This document shows positions 10,871 to 23,980 of a stretch of DNA of 64,000 nucleotides, in pieces. The notes beneath the pieces are model-generated. The model worked only from the letters and a program-made list of their open reading frames with translations. It ran no database searches and had not been told where the DNA came from. The DNA is taken from assembly GCF_051020975.1 (NCBI RefSeq), contig NW_027478158.1:2480001-2544000 (forward strand), written 5' to 3'. How positions within the stretch are numbered: the first letter of the stretch is position 1; every line of letters begins with the position of its first letter. The position numbers were made by a program, and so were the translations under genes. The stretch comes from Osmia lignaria lignaria (Eukaryota; Arthropoda; Insecta; Hymenoptera; Megachilidae).

Positions 10871-13710
10871 TTGCAGATATATCTCAAGGGAAGGGGCCTG
10901 ACGGACATATTTCGAGATACTTCTTCTTCTTGCTGTTCTTCTTCTGCACAGCTAAGCTGGAAGTGGCACTTGCGGCTCGCACTAGTGCAGAGTTATCTCA
11001 AAGAAAGGGGCCATGGTGTTTCTGTATCTCTATTATGTTGGTGCGGCTTCGGAACTTTTAAATATCTCGATATATCTCGATAACTACGCTTCTGATCAAA
11101 AAATATCATAGAACATAAATTGTCGGAAACATAATTCTCTACATAAAAGGTCTCTTAACATTTTGCCATAGCTCGCTTCGTTTCCGAGATATTTGCAGAT
11201 ATATCTCAAGGGAAGGGGCCTGACGGACATATTTCGAGATATTTCTTCTTCTTGTTGTTCTTCTTCTGCACAGCTAAGCTGGAAGTGGCATTTGCGGCTC
11301 GCACTAGTGCAGAGTTATCTCAAAGAAAGGGGCCACGGTGTTTCTGTATCTCTATTATGTTGGTGCGGCTTCGGAACTTTTAAATATCTTGATATATCTC
11401 GAGAACTACGCATCTGATCAAAAAATATCATAGAACATAAAAAGTAGGAAACTTAATTCTCTACAAAAAAGGTCTCTTAACATTTTGCCATGGCTCGCTT
11501 CGTTTCCGAGATATTTGCAGATTTATCTCAAGGTAAGGGGCCTGACGGACATATTTCGAGATATTTCTTCTTCTTGTTGTTCTTCTTCTGCACAGCTAAG
11601 CTGGAAGTGGCATTTGCAGCTCGCAATAGTGCAGAGTTATCTCAATGAAAGGGGCCACGGTGTTTCTGTATCTCTATTATGTTGGTGCGGCTTCGGAACT
11701 TTCAAATATCTCGATATATCTCGAGAACTACGCATCTGATCAAAAAATATCATACAACATAAAAAGTAGGAAACTTAATTCTCTACAAAAAAGGTCTCTT
11801 AACATTTTGCCATAGCTCGCTTCGTTTCCGAGATATTTGCAGATATATCTCAAGGGAAGGGGCCTGACGGACATATTTCGAGATATTTCTTCTTCTTGTT
11901 GTTCTTCTTCTGCACAGCTAAGCTGGAAGTGGCAGTTGCAGCTCGCAATAGTGCAGAGTTATCTCAAAGAAAGGGACCACGGTGTTTCTGTATCTCTATT
12001 ATGTTGGTGCGGCTTCGGAACTTTTAAATATCTTGATATATCTCGAGAACTACGCATCTGATCAAAAAATATCATAGAATATAAAAAGTAGGAAACTTAA
12101 TTCTCTACAAAAAAGGTCTCTTAACATTTTGCCATAGCTCGCTTCGTTTCCGAGATATTTGCAGATATATCTCAACGGAAGGGGCCTGACGGACATATTT
12201 CGAGATATTTCTTCTTCTTGTTGTTCTTCTTCTGCACAGCTAAGCTGGAAGTGGCATTTGCGGCTCGCACTAGCGCAGAGTTATCTCAAAGAAAGGGGCC
12301 ACGGTGTTTCTGTATCTCTATTATGTTGGTGCGGCTTCGGAACTTTTAAATATCTTGATATATCTCAAGAACTACGCATCTGATCAAAAAATATCATAGA
12401 ACGTAAAAAGTAGGAAACTTAATTCTCTACAAAAAAGGTCTCTTAACATTTTGCCATAGCTCGCTTCGTTTCCGAGATATTTGCAGATATATCTCAAGGG
12501 AAGGGGCCTGACGGACATATTTCGAGATATTTCTTCTTCTTGTTGTTCTTCTTCTGCACAGCTAAGCTGGAAGTGGCATTTGCGGCTCGCACTAGTGCAG
12601 AGTTATCTCAAAGAAAGGGGCCACGGTGTTTCTGTATCTCTATTATGTTGGTGCAGCTTCGGAACTTTTAAATATCTCGATATATCTCGATAACTACGCT
12701 TCTGATCAAAAAATATTAGAGAACATAAATTGTAGGAAACATAATTCTCTACAAAAAAGGTCTCTAAACATTTTGCCATAGCTCGCTTCGTTTCCGAGAT
12801 ATTTGCAGATTTATCTCAAGGGAAGGGGCCTGACGGACATATTTCGAGATATTTCTTCTTCTTGTTGTTCTTCTTCTGCACAGCTAAGCTGGAAGTGGCA
12901 GTTGCGGCCTGCACTAGTGCAGAGTTATCTCAAAGAAAGGGGCCACGGTGTTTCTGTATCTCTATTATGTTGGTGCGGCTTCGGAACTTTTAAATATCTC
13001 GATATATCTCGATAACTACGCTTCTGATCAAAAAATATCATAGAACATAAATTGTAGGAAACATAATTCTCTACAAAAAAGGTCTCTTAACATTTTGCCA
13101 TAGCTCGCTTCGTTTCCGAGATATTTGCAGATATATCTCAAGGGAAGGGGCCTGACGGACATATTTCGAGATACTTCTTCTTCTTGCTGTTCTTCTTCTG
13201 CACAGCTAAGCTGGAAGTGGCGCTTGCGGCTCGCACTAGTGCAGAGTTATCTCAAAGAAAGGGGCCATGGTGTTTCTGTATCTCTATTATGTTGGTGCGG
13301 CTTCGGAACTTTTAAATATCTCGATATATCTCGATAACTACGCTTCTGATCAAAAAATATCATAGAACATAAATTGTCGGAAACATAATTCTCTACATAA
13401 AAGGTCTCTTAACATTTTGCCATAGCTCGCTTCGTTTCCGAGATATTTGCAGATATATCTCAAGGGAAGGGGCCTGACGGACATATTTCGAGATATTTCT
13501 TCTTCTTGTTGTTCTTCTTCTGCACAGCTAAGCTGGAAGTGGCATTTGCGGCTCGCACTAGTGCAGAGTTATCTCAAAGAAAGGGGCCACGGTGTTTCTG
13601 TATCTCTATTATGTTGGTGCGGCTTCGGAACTTTTAAATATCTTGATATATCTCGAGAACTACGCATCTGATCAAAAAATATCATAGAACATAAAAAGTA
13701 GGAAACTTAA

Positions 13711-15056
13711 ATCTCTACAAAAAAGGTCTCTTAACATTTTGCCATAGCTCGCTTCGTTTCCGAGATATTTGCAGATTTATCTCAAGGGAAGGGGCCTGAC
13801 GGACATATTTCGAGATATTTCTTCTTCTTGTTGTTCTTCTTCTGCACAGCTAAGCTGGAAGTGGCATTTGCGGCCTGCACTAGTGCAGAGTTATCTCAAA
13901 GAAAGGGGCCACGGTGTTTCTGTATCTCTATTATGTTGGTGCGGCTTCGGAACTTTTAAATATCTCGATATATCTCGATAACTACGCTTCTGATCAAAAA
14001 ATATCATAGAACATAAATTGTAGGAAACATAATTCTCTACAAAAAAGGTCTCTTAACATTTTGCCATAGCTCGCTTCGTTTCCGAGATATTTGCAGATAT
14101 ATCTCAAGGGAAGGGGCCTGACGGACATATTTCGAGATATTTCTTCTTCTTGTTGTTCTTCTTCTGCACAGCTAAACTGGAAGTGGCACTTGCGGCTCGC
14201 ACTAGTGCAGAGTTATCCCAAAGAAAGGGGCCATGGTGTTTCTGTATCTCTATTATGTTGGTGCGGCTTCGGAACTTTTAAATATCTCGATATATCTCGA
14301 TAACTACGCTTCTGATCAAAAAATATCATAGAACATAAATTGTAGGAAACATAATTCTCTACAAAAAAGGTCTCTTACCATTTTGCCATAGCTCGCTTCG
14401 TTTCCGAGATATTTGCAGATATATCTCAAGGGAAGGGGCCTGACGGACATATTTCGAGATATTTCTTCTTCTTGTTGTTCTTCTTCTGCACAGCTAAGCT
14501 GGAAGTGGCATTTGCGGCTCGCACTAGTGCAGAGTTATCTCAAAGAAAGGGGCCACGGTGTTTCTGTATCTCTATTATGTTGGTGCAGCTTCGGAACTTT
14601 TAAATATCTCGATATATCTCGATAACTACGCTTCTGATCAAAAAATATCATAGAACATAAATTGTCGGAAACATAATTCTCTACATAAAAGGTCTCTTAA
14701 CATTTTGCCATAGCTCGCTTCGTTTCCGAGATATTTGCAGATATATCTCAAGGGAAGGGGCCTGACGGACATATTTCGAGATATTTCTTCTTCTTGTTGT
14801 TCTTCTTCTGCACAGCTAAGCTGGAAGTGGCATTTGCGGCTCGCACTAGTGCAGAGTTATCTCAAAGAAAGGGGCCACGGTGTTTCTGTATCTCTATTAT
14901 GTTGGTGCAGCTTCGGAACTTTTAAATATCTCGATATATCTCGATAACTACGCTTCTGATCAAAAAATATCATAGAACATAAATTGTCGGAAACATAATT
15001 CTCTACATAAAAGGTCTCTTAACATTTTGCCATAGCTCGCTTCGTTTCCGAGATAT
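13711..15056. repeat. Run of C-type monomers with a fresh one-monomer duplication
   Basis: Monomers 13769, 14091, 14413 and 14735 are all C-type. The last two look identical throughout at an offset of 322 bp, sharing 'gtgcagcttc', 'gtcggaaac' and 'ctacataaaagg'. Monomer 13769 repeats 10549 with the 14-bp palindrome. Monomer 14091 has 'ggcacttgcgg' and 'ccatggtg' like 10871, plus a private 'ttatccc'. Confidence 0.85.
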
Positions 15057-18000
15057 TTGCAGATATATCTCAAGGGAAGGGGCCTGACGGACATATTTCG
15101 AGATATTTCTTCTTCTTGTTGTTCTTCTTCTGCACAGCTAAGCTGGAAGTGGCATTTGCAGCTCGCAATAGTGCAGAGTTATCTCAAAGAAAGGGACCAC
15201 GGTGTTTCTGTATCTCTATTATGTTGGTGCGGCTTCGGAACTTTTAAATATCTTGATATATCTCGAGAACTACGCATCTGATCAAAAAATATCATAGAAT
15301 ATAAAAAGTAGGAAACTTAATTTTCTACAAAAAAGGTCTCTTAACATTTTGCCATAGCTCGCTTCGTTTCCGAGATATTTGCAGATATATCTCAAGGGAA
15401 GGGGCCTGACGGTCATATTTCGATATATTTCTTCTTCTTGTTGTTCTTCTTCTGCACAGCTAAGCTGGAAGTGGCATTTGCGGCTCGCACTAGTGCAGAG
15501 TTATCTCAAAGAAAGGGGCCACGGTGTTTCTGTATCTCTATTATGTTGGTGCGGCTTCGGAACTTTTAAATATCTTGATATATCTCGAGAACTACGCATC
15601 TCATCAAAAAATATCATAGAACATAAAAAGTAGGAAACTTAATTCTCTACAAAAAAGGTCTCTTAACATTTTGCCATAGCTCGCTTCGTTTCCGAGATAT
15701 TTGCAGATTTATCTCAAGGGAAGGGGCCTGACGGACATATTTCGAGATATTTCTTCTTCTTGTTGTTTTTCTTCTGCACAGCTAAGCTGGAAGCGGCATT
15801 TGCAGCTCGCAATAGTGCAGAGTTATCTCAAAGAAAGGGGCCACGGTGTTTCTGTATCTCTATTATGTTGGTGCGGCTTCGGAACTTTTAAATATCTTGA
15901 TATATCTCGAGAACTACGCATCTGATCAAAAAATATCATAGAACATAAAAAGTAGGAAACTTAATTCTCTACAAAAAAGGTCTCTTAACATTTTGCCATA
16001 GCTCGCTTCCTTTCCGAGATATTTGCAAATTTATCTCAAGGGAAGGGGCCTGACGGACATATTTCGAGATATTTCTTCTTCTTGTTGTTCTTCTTCTGCA
16101 CAGCTAAACTGGAAGTGGCATTTCCAGCTCGCAATAGTGCAGAGTTATCTCAAAGAAAGGGGCCACGGTGTTTCTGAATCTCTATTATGTTGGTGCGGCT
16201 TCGGAACTTTTAAGTATCTCGATATATCTCGAAAACTACGCTTCTGATCAAAAAATATCATAGAACATAAATTGTAGGAAACATAATTCTCTACAAAAAA
16301 CGTCTCTTAACATTTTGCCATAGCTCGCTTCGTTTCCGAGATATTTGCAGATTCAGCTCAAAGGAACGGGCCTGACGGACATATTTCGAGATATTTCCTC
16401 TTCTTGTTGTTCTTCTTCTGCACAGCTAAACTGGAAGTGGCATTTCCAGCTCGCAATAGTGCAGAGTTATCTCAAAGAAAGGAGCCACGGTGTTTCTGTA
16501 TCTCTATTATGTTGGTGCGGCTTCGGAACTTTTAAATATCTTGATATATCTCGAGAACTACGCATCTGATCAAAAAATATCATAGAACATAAAAAGTAGG
16601 AAACTTAATTCTCTACAAAAAAGGTCTCTTAACATTTTGCCATGGCTCGCTTCGTTTCCGAGATATTTGCAGATTTATCCCAAGGTAAGGGGCCTGACGG
16701 ACATATTTCGAGATATTTCTTCTTCTTGTTGTTCTTCTTCTGCACAGCTAAGCTGGAAGTGGCATTTGCAGCTCGCAATAGTGCAGAGTTATCTCAATGA
16801 AAGGGGCCACGGTGTTTCTGTATCTCTATTATGTTGGTGCGGCTTCGGAACTTTCAAATATCTCGATATATCTCGAGAACTACGCATCTGATCAAAAAAT
16901 ATCATACAACATAAAAAGTAGGAAACTTAATTCTCTACAAAAAAGGTCTCTTAACATTTTGCCATAGCTCGCTTCGTTTCCGAGATATTTGCAGATATAT
17001 CTCAAGGGAAGGGGCCTGACGGACATATTTCGAGATATTTCTTCTTCTTGTTGTTCTTCTTCTGCACAGCTAAGCTGGAAGTGGCATTTGCAGCTCGCAA
17101 TAGTGCAGAGTTATCTCAAAGAAAGGGACCACGGTGTTTCTGTATCTCTATTATGTTGGTGCGGCTTCGGAACTTTTAAATATCTTGATATATCTCGAGA
17201 ACTACGCATCTGATCAAAAAATATCATAGAATATAAAAAGTAGGAAACTTAATTTTCTACAAAAAAGGTCTCTTAACATTTTGCCGTAGCTCGCTTCGTT
17301 TCCGAGATATTTGCAGATATATCTCAAGGGAAGGGGCCTGACGGTCATATTTCGATATATTTCTTCTTCTTGTTGTTCTTCTTCTGCACAGCTAAGCTGA
17401 AAGTGGCATTTGCGGCTCGCACTAGTGCAGAGTTATCTCAAAGAAAGGGGCCACGGTGTTTCTGTATCTCTATTATGTTGGTGCGGCTTCGGAACTTTTA
17501 AATATCTTGATATATCTCGAGAACTACGCATCTGATGAAAAAATATCATAGAACATAAAAAGTAGGAAACTTAATTCTCTACAAAAAAGGTCTCTTAACA
17601 TTTTGCCATAGCTCGCTTCGTTTCCGAGATATTTGCAGATTTATCTCAAGGGAAGGGGCCTGACGGACATATTTCGAGATATTTCTTCTTCTTGTTGTTC
17701 TTCTTCTGCACAGCTAAACTGGAAGTGGCATTTCCAGCTCGCAATAGTGCAGAGTTATCTCAAAGAAAGGGGCCACGGTGTTTCTGAATCTCTATTATGT
17801 TGGTGCGGCTTCGGAACTTTTAAGTATCTCGATATATCTCGAAAACTACGCTTCTGATCAAAAAATATCATAGAACATAAATTGTAGGAAACATAATTCT
17901 CTACAAAAAACGTCTCTTAACATTTTGCCATAGCTCGCTTCGTTTCCGAGATATTTGCAGATTCAGCTCAAAGGAACGGGCCTGACGGACATATTTCGAG

Positions 18001-18690
18001 ATATTTCCTCTTCTTGTTGTTCTTCTTCTGCACAGCTAAACTGGAAGTGGCATTTCCAGCTCGCAATAGTGCAGAGTTATCTCAAAGAAAGGAGCCACGG
18101 TGTTTCTGTATCTCTATTATGTTGGTGCGGCTTCGGAACTTTTAAATATCTTGATATATCTCGAGAACTACGCATCTGATCAAAAAATATCATAGAACAT
18201 AAAAAGTAGGAAACTTAATTGTCTACAAAAAAGGTCTCTTAACATTTTGCCGTGGCTCGCTTCGTTTCCGAGATATTTGCAGATTTATCTCAAGGTAAGG
18301 GGCCTGACGGACATATTTCGAGATATTTCTTCTTCTTGTTGTTCTTCTTCTGCACAGCTAAGCTGGAAGTGGCATTTGCAGCTCGCAATAGTGCAGAGTT
18401 ATCTCAATGAAAGGGGCCACGGTGTTTCTGTATCTCTATTATGTTGGGGCGGCTTCGGAACTTTCAAATATCTCGATATATCTCGAGAACTACGCATCTG
18501 ATCAAAAAATATCATACAACATAAAAAGTAGGAAACTTAATTCTCTACAAAAAAGGTCTCTTAACATTTTGCCATAGCTCGCTTCGTTTCCGAGATATTT
18601 GCAGATATATCTCAAGGGAAGGGGCCTGACGGACATATTTCGAGATATTTCTTCTTCTTGTTGTTCTTCTTCTGCACAGCTAAGCTGGAA
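15057..18690. repeat. Tandem block duplication, 6 versus 5 monomers
   Basis: Monomers 15057 and 15379 match 16989 and 17311 at 1,932 bp; shared marks are 'gggaccacgg', 'gaatataaaaag' and 'cggtcatatttcgatat'. Monomers 16023-16988 match 17633-18598 at 1,610 bp; shared marks are 'ttctgaatc', 'ttttaagtatc', the Q head and 'catacaac'. Monomer 15701 ('gttgtttttc', 'gaagcggc') has no partner, so the two copies differ by one whole monomer. Monomer 17311 has the private changes 'aagctgaaag' and 'ctgatgaaaa'. Confidence 0.88.
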
Positions 18691-20208
18691 GTGGCATTTG
18701 CGGCTCGCACTAGTGCAGAGTTATCTCAAAGAAAGGGGCCACGGTGTTTCTGTATCTCTATTATGTTGGTGCAGCTTCGGAACTTTTAAATATCTCGATA
18801 TATCTCGATAACTACGCTTCTGATCAAAAAATATCAGAGAACATAAATTGTAGGAAACATAATTCTCTACAAAAAAGGTCTCTAAACATTTTGCCATAGC
18901 TCGCTTCGTTTCCGAGATATTTGCAGATTTATCTCAAGGGAAGGGGCCTGACGGACATATTTCGAGATATTTCTTCTTCTTGTTGTTCTTCTTCTGCACA
19001 GCTAAGCTGGAAGTGGCAGTTGCGGCCTGCACTAGTGCAGAGTTATCTCAAAGAAAGGGGCCACGGTGTTTCTGTATCTCTATTATGTTGGTGCGGCTTC
19101 GGAACTTTTAAATATCTCGATATATCTCGATAACTACGCTTCTGATCAAAAAATATCATAGAACATAAATTGTAGGAAACATAATTCTCTACATAAAAGG
19201 TCTCTTAACATTTTGCCATAGCTCGCTTCGTTTCCGAGATATTTGCAGATATATCTCAAGGGAAGGGGCCTGACGGACATATTTCGAGATATTTCTTCTT
19301 CTTGTTGTTCTTCTTCTGCACAGCTAAGCTGGAAGTGGCATTTGCAGCTCGCAATAGTGCAGAGTTATCTCAAAGAAAGGGACCACGGTGTTTCTGTATC
19401 TCTATTATGTTGGTGCGGCTTCGGAACTTTTAAATATCTTGATATATCTCGAGAACTACGCATCTGATCAAAAAATATCATAGAATATAAAAAGTAGGAA
19501 ACTTAATTTTCTACAAAAAAGGTCTCTTAACATTTTGCCATAGCTCGCTTCGTTTCCGAGATGTTTGCAGATATATCTCAAGGGAAGGGGCCTGACGGTC
19601 ATATTTCGATATATTTCTTCTTCTTGTTGTTCTTCTTCTGCACAGCTAAGCTGGAAGTGGCATTTGCGGCTCGCACTAGTGCAGAGTTATCTCAAAGAAA
19701 GGGGCCACGGTGTTTCTGTATCTCTATTATGTTGGTGCGGCTTCGGAACTTTTAAGTATCTCGATATATCTCGAAAACTACGCTTCTGATCAAAAAATAT
19801 CATAGAACATAAATTGTAGGAAACATAATTCTCTACAAAAAACGTCTCGTAACATTTTGCCATAGCTCGCTTCGTTTCCGAGATATTTGCAGATTCAGCT
19901 CAAAGGAACGGGCCTGACGGACATATTTCGAGATATTTCCTCTTCTTGTTGTTCTTCTTCTGCACAGCTAAACTGGAAGTGGCATTTCCAGCTCGCAATA
20001 GTGCAGAGTTATCTCAAAGAAAGGGGCCACGGTGTTTCTGTATCTCTATTATGTTGGTGCGGCTTTGGAACTTTTAAATATCTCGATATATCTCGATAAC
20101 TACGCTTCTGATCAAAAAATATCGTAGAACATAAATTGTAGGAAACATAATTCTCTACAAAAAACGTCTCTTATCGTTTTGCCATAGCTCGCTTCGTTTC
20201 CGAGATAT
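18599..20208. repeat. Re-used and chimeric monomers
   Basis: Monomers 18599 and 18921 copy 12481 and 12803 at an offset of 6,118 bp (19 monomers), including 'ggtctctaaac', 'gtgcagcttc' and 'gcagttgcggcctgc'. Monomers 19243 and 19565 repeat the 15057/15379 pair, but 19565 ends with the 'ttttaagtatctcg' tail of 16023. Monomer 19887 joins a Q head to a C-type tail. These joins mark within-monomer exchange. Confidence 0.82.
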
Positions 20209-23200
20209 TTGCAGATATATCTCAAGGGAAGGGGCCTGACGGACATATTTCGAGATATTTCTTCTTCTTGTTGTTCTTCTTCTGCACAGCTAAGCTGGAA
20301 GTGGCATTTGCAGCTCGCAATAGTGCAGAGTTATCTCAAAGAAAGGGGCCACGGTGTTTCTGTATCTCTATTATGTTGGTGCGGCTTCGGAACTTTTAAA
20401 TATCTTGATATATCTCGAGAACTACGCATCTGATCAAAAAATATCATAGAACATAGAAAGTAGGAAACTTAATTCTCTACAAAAAAGGTCTCTTAACATT
20501 TTGCCATAGCTCGCTTCGTTTCCGAGATATTTGCAGATATATCTCAAGGGAAGGGGCCTGACGGACATATTTCGAGATATTTCTTCTTCTTGTTCTTCTT
20601 CTGCACAGCTAAGCTGGAAGTGGCATTTGCAGCTCGCAATAGTGCAGAGTTATCTCAAAGAAAGGGGCCACGGTGTTTCTGTATTTCTATTACGTTGGTG
20701 CGGCTTCGGAACTTTTAAATATCTTGATATATCTCGAGAACTACGCATCTGATCAAAAAATATCATAGAACATAAAAAGTAGGAAACATAATTCTCTACA
20801 AAAAAGGTCTCTTAACATTTTGCCATAGCTCGCTTCGTTTCAGAGATATTTGCAGATATATCTCAAGGGAAGGGGCCTGACGGACATATTTCGAGATATT
20901 TCTTCTTCTTGTTGTTCTTCTTCTGCACAGCTAAGCTGGAAGTGGCATTTGCGGCTCGCACTAGTGCAGAGTTATCTCAAAGAACGGGGCCACGGTGTTT
21001 CTGTATCTCTATTATGTTGGTGCGGCTTAGGAACTTTTAAATATCTCGATATATCTCGAAAACTACGCTTCTGATCAAAAAATATCGTAGAACATAAATT
21101 GTAGGAAACATAATTTTCTACAAAAAACGTCTCTTAACGTTTTGCCATAGCTCGCTTCGTTTCCGAGATATTTGCAGATATATCTCAAGGGAAGGGGCCT
21201 GACGGACATATTTCGAGATATTTCTTCTTCTTGTTGTTCTTCTTCTGCACAGCTAAGCTGGAAGTGGCATTTGCGGCTCGCACTAGTGCAGAGTTATCTC
21301 AAAGAAAGGGGACACGGTGTTTCTGTATCTCTATTATGTTGGTGCGGCTTCGGAACTTTTAAATATCTTGATATATCTCGAGAACTACGCATCTGATCAA
21401 AAAATATCATAGAACATAAAAAGTAGGAAACTTAATTCTCTACAAAAAAGGTCTCTTAACATTTTGCCATAGCTCGCTTCGTTTCCGAGATATTTGCAGA
21501 TATATCTCAAGGGAAGGGGCCTGACGGACATATTTCGAGATATTTCTTCTTCTTGTTGTTCTTCTTCTGCACAGCTAAGCTGGAAGTGGCATTTGCGGCT
21601 CGCACTAGTGCAGAGTTATCTCAAAGAAAGGGGCCACGGTGTTTCTGTATCTCTATTATGCTGGTGCGGCTTCGGAACTTTTAAATATCTCGATATATCT
21701 CGAAAACTACGCTTCTGATCAAAAAATATCGTAGAACATAAATTGTAGGAAACATAATTCTCTACAAAAAACGTCTCTTATCGTTTTGCCATAGCTCGCT
21801 TCGTTTCCGAGATATTTGCAGATATATCTCAAGGGAAGGGGCCTGACGGACATATTTCGAGATATTTCTTCTTCTTGTTGTTCTTCTTCTGCACAGCTAA
21901 GCTGGAAGTGGCATTTGCAGCTCGCAATAGTGCAGAGTTATCTCAAAGAAAGGGGCCACGGTGTTTCTGTATCTCTATTATGTTGGTGCGGCTTCGGAAC
22001 TTTTAAATATCTTGATATATCTCGAGAACTACGCATCTGATCAAAAAATATCATAGAACATAAAAAGTAGGAAACTTAATTCTCTACAAAAAAGGTCTCT
22101 TAACATTTTGCCATAGCTCGCTTCGTTTCCGAGATATTTGCAGATATATCTCAAGGGAAGGGGCCTGACGGACATATTTCGAGATATTTCTTCTTCTTGT
22201 TCTTCTTCTGCACAGCTAAGCTGGAAGTGGCATTTGCAGCTCGCAATAGTGCAGAGTTATCTCAAAGAAAGGGGCCACGGTGTTTCTGTATTTCTATTAC
22301 GTTGGTGCGGCTTCGGAACTTTTAAATATCTTGATATATCTCGAGAACTACGCATCTGATCAAAAAATATCATAGAACATAAAAAGTAGGAAACATAATT
22401 CTCTACAAAAAAGGTCTCTTAACATTTTGCCATAGCTCGCTTCGTTTCAGAGATATTTGCAGATATATCTCAAGGGAAGGGGCCTGACGGACATATTTCG
22501 AGATATTTCTTCTTCTTGTTGTTCTTCTTCTGCACAGCTAAACTGGAAGTGGCATTTCCAGCTCGCAATAGTGCTGAGTTATCTCAAAGGAAGGGGCCAC
22601 GGTGTTTCTGTATCTCTATTATGTTGGTGCGGCTTCGGAACTTTTAAATATCTCGATATATCTCGATAACTACGCTTCTGATCAAAAAATATCATAGAAC
22701 ATAAATTGTAGGAAACATAATTCTCTACAAAAAAGGTCTCTTAACATTTTGCCATAGCTCGCTTCGTTTCCGAGATATTTGCAGATATATCTCAAGGGAA
22801 GGGGCCTGACGGACATATTTCGAGATATTTCTTCTTCTTGTTGTTCTTCTTCTGCACAGCTAAGCTGGAAGTGGCATTTGCGGCTCGCACTAGTGCAGAG
22901 TTATCTCAAAGAACGGGGCCACGGTGTTTCTGTATCTCTATTATGTTGGTGCGGCTTAGGAACTTTTAAATATCTCGATATATCTCGAAAACTACGCTTC
23001 TGATCAAAAAATATCGTAGAACATAAATTGTAGGAAACATAATTTTCTACAAAAAACGTCTCTTAACGTTTTGCCATAGCTCGCTTCGTTTCCGAGATAT
23101 TTGCAGATATATCTCAAGGGAAGGGGCCTGACGGACATATTTCGAGATATTTCTTCTTCTTGTTGTTCTTCTTCTGCACAGCTAAGCTGGAAGTGGCATT

Positions 23201-23980
23201 TGCGGCTCGCACTAGTGCAGAGTTATCTCAAAGAAAGGGGCCACGGTGTTTCTGTATCTCTATTATGTTGGTGCGGCTTCGGAACTTTTAAATATCTTGA
23301 TATATCTCGAGAACTACGCATCTGATCAAAAAATATCATAGAACATAAAAAGTAGGAAACTTAATTCTCTACAAAAAAGGTCTCTTAACATTTTGCCATA
23401 GCTCGCTTCGTTTCCGAGATATTTGCAGATATATCTCAAGGGAAGGGGCCTGACGGACATATTTCGAGATATTTCTTCTTCTTGTTGTTCTTCTTCTGCA
23501 CAGCTAAGCTGGAAGTGGCATTTGCGGCTCGCACTAGTGCAGAGTTATCTCAAAGAAAGGGGCCACGGTGTTTCTGTATCTCTATTATGCTGGTGCGGCT
23601 TCGGAACTTTTAAATATCTCGATATATCTCGAAAACTACGCTTCTGATCAAAAAATATCGTAGAACATAAATTGTAGGAAACATAATTCTCTACAAAAAA
23701 CGTCTCTTATCGTTTTGCCATAGCTCGCTTCGTTTCCGAGATATTTGCAGATATATCTCAAGGGAAGGGGCCTGACGGACATATTTCGAGATATTTCTTC
23801 TTCTTGTTGTTCTTCTTCTGCACAGCTAAGCTGGAAGTGGCATTTGCAGCTCGCAACAGTGCAGAGTTATCTCAAAGAAAGGGGCCACGGTGTTTCTGTA
23901 TCTCTATTATGTTGGTGCGGCTTCGGAACTTTTAAATATCTTGATATATCTCGAGAACTACGCATCTGATCAAAAAATAT
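20105..23980. repeat. Tandem block duplication, 5 versus 6 monomers, with 319-bp monomers
   Basis: About 20105-20930 match 21712-22540 at 1,607 bp. About 20850-22065 match 22779-23990 at 1,929 bp. Both offsets include one shared 3-bp deletion. Shared marks are 'cgtctcttatcg', 'gtttcagagat', 'gaacggggcc', 'gcttaggaac' and 'ttatgctgg'. The monomer at 22457 (C-type, 'aaactgg', 'gtgctgag') is extra in the second copy. Seen differences: 'catagaaag' (20453 region), 'ggggacacgg' versus 'ggggccacgg', and 'gcaacagtg' at 23745. Confidence 0.88.
20531..20849. repeat. 319-bp monomer, 3-bp deletion in the T/C tract
   Basis: One 'ttg' of the 'ttgttg' core is missing, giving 'cttcttgttcttcttc' (near 20590). 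The copy at 22138-22456 has the same deletion and shares 'gtatttctattacg', so it descends from the same event by block duplication. Confidence 0.92.

Larger units (their letters stand above)
9400..13710. repeat. Tandem block duplication, 6 versus 7 monomers
   Basis: Roughly 9400-10556 match 11332-12488 at 1,932 bp; shared marks are 'caaggtaagg', 'caatgaaagg', 'actagcgcag' and 'ctcaagaac'. About 10520-11456 then match 12774-13710 at 2,254 bp; shared marks are the 14-bp palindrome, 'gatacttcttc', 'ccatggtg' and 'gtcggaaac'. The second copy therefore holds one additional monomer, 12481-12802, a C-type with 'gtgcagcttc'. Small differences inside are 'gcattt'/'gcagtt' and 'gcactt'/'gcgctt'. Confidence 0.88.
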
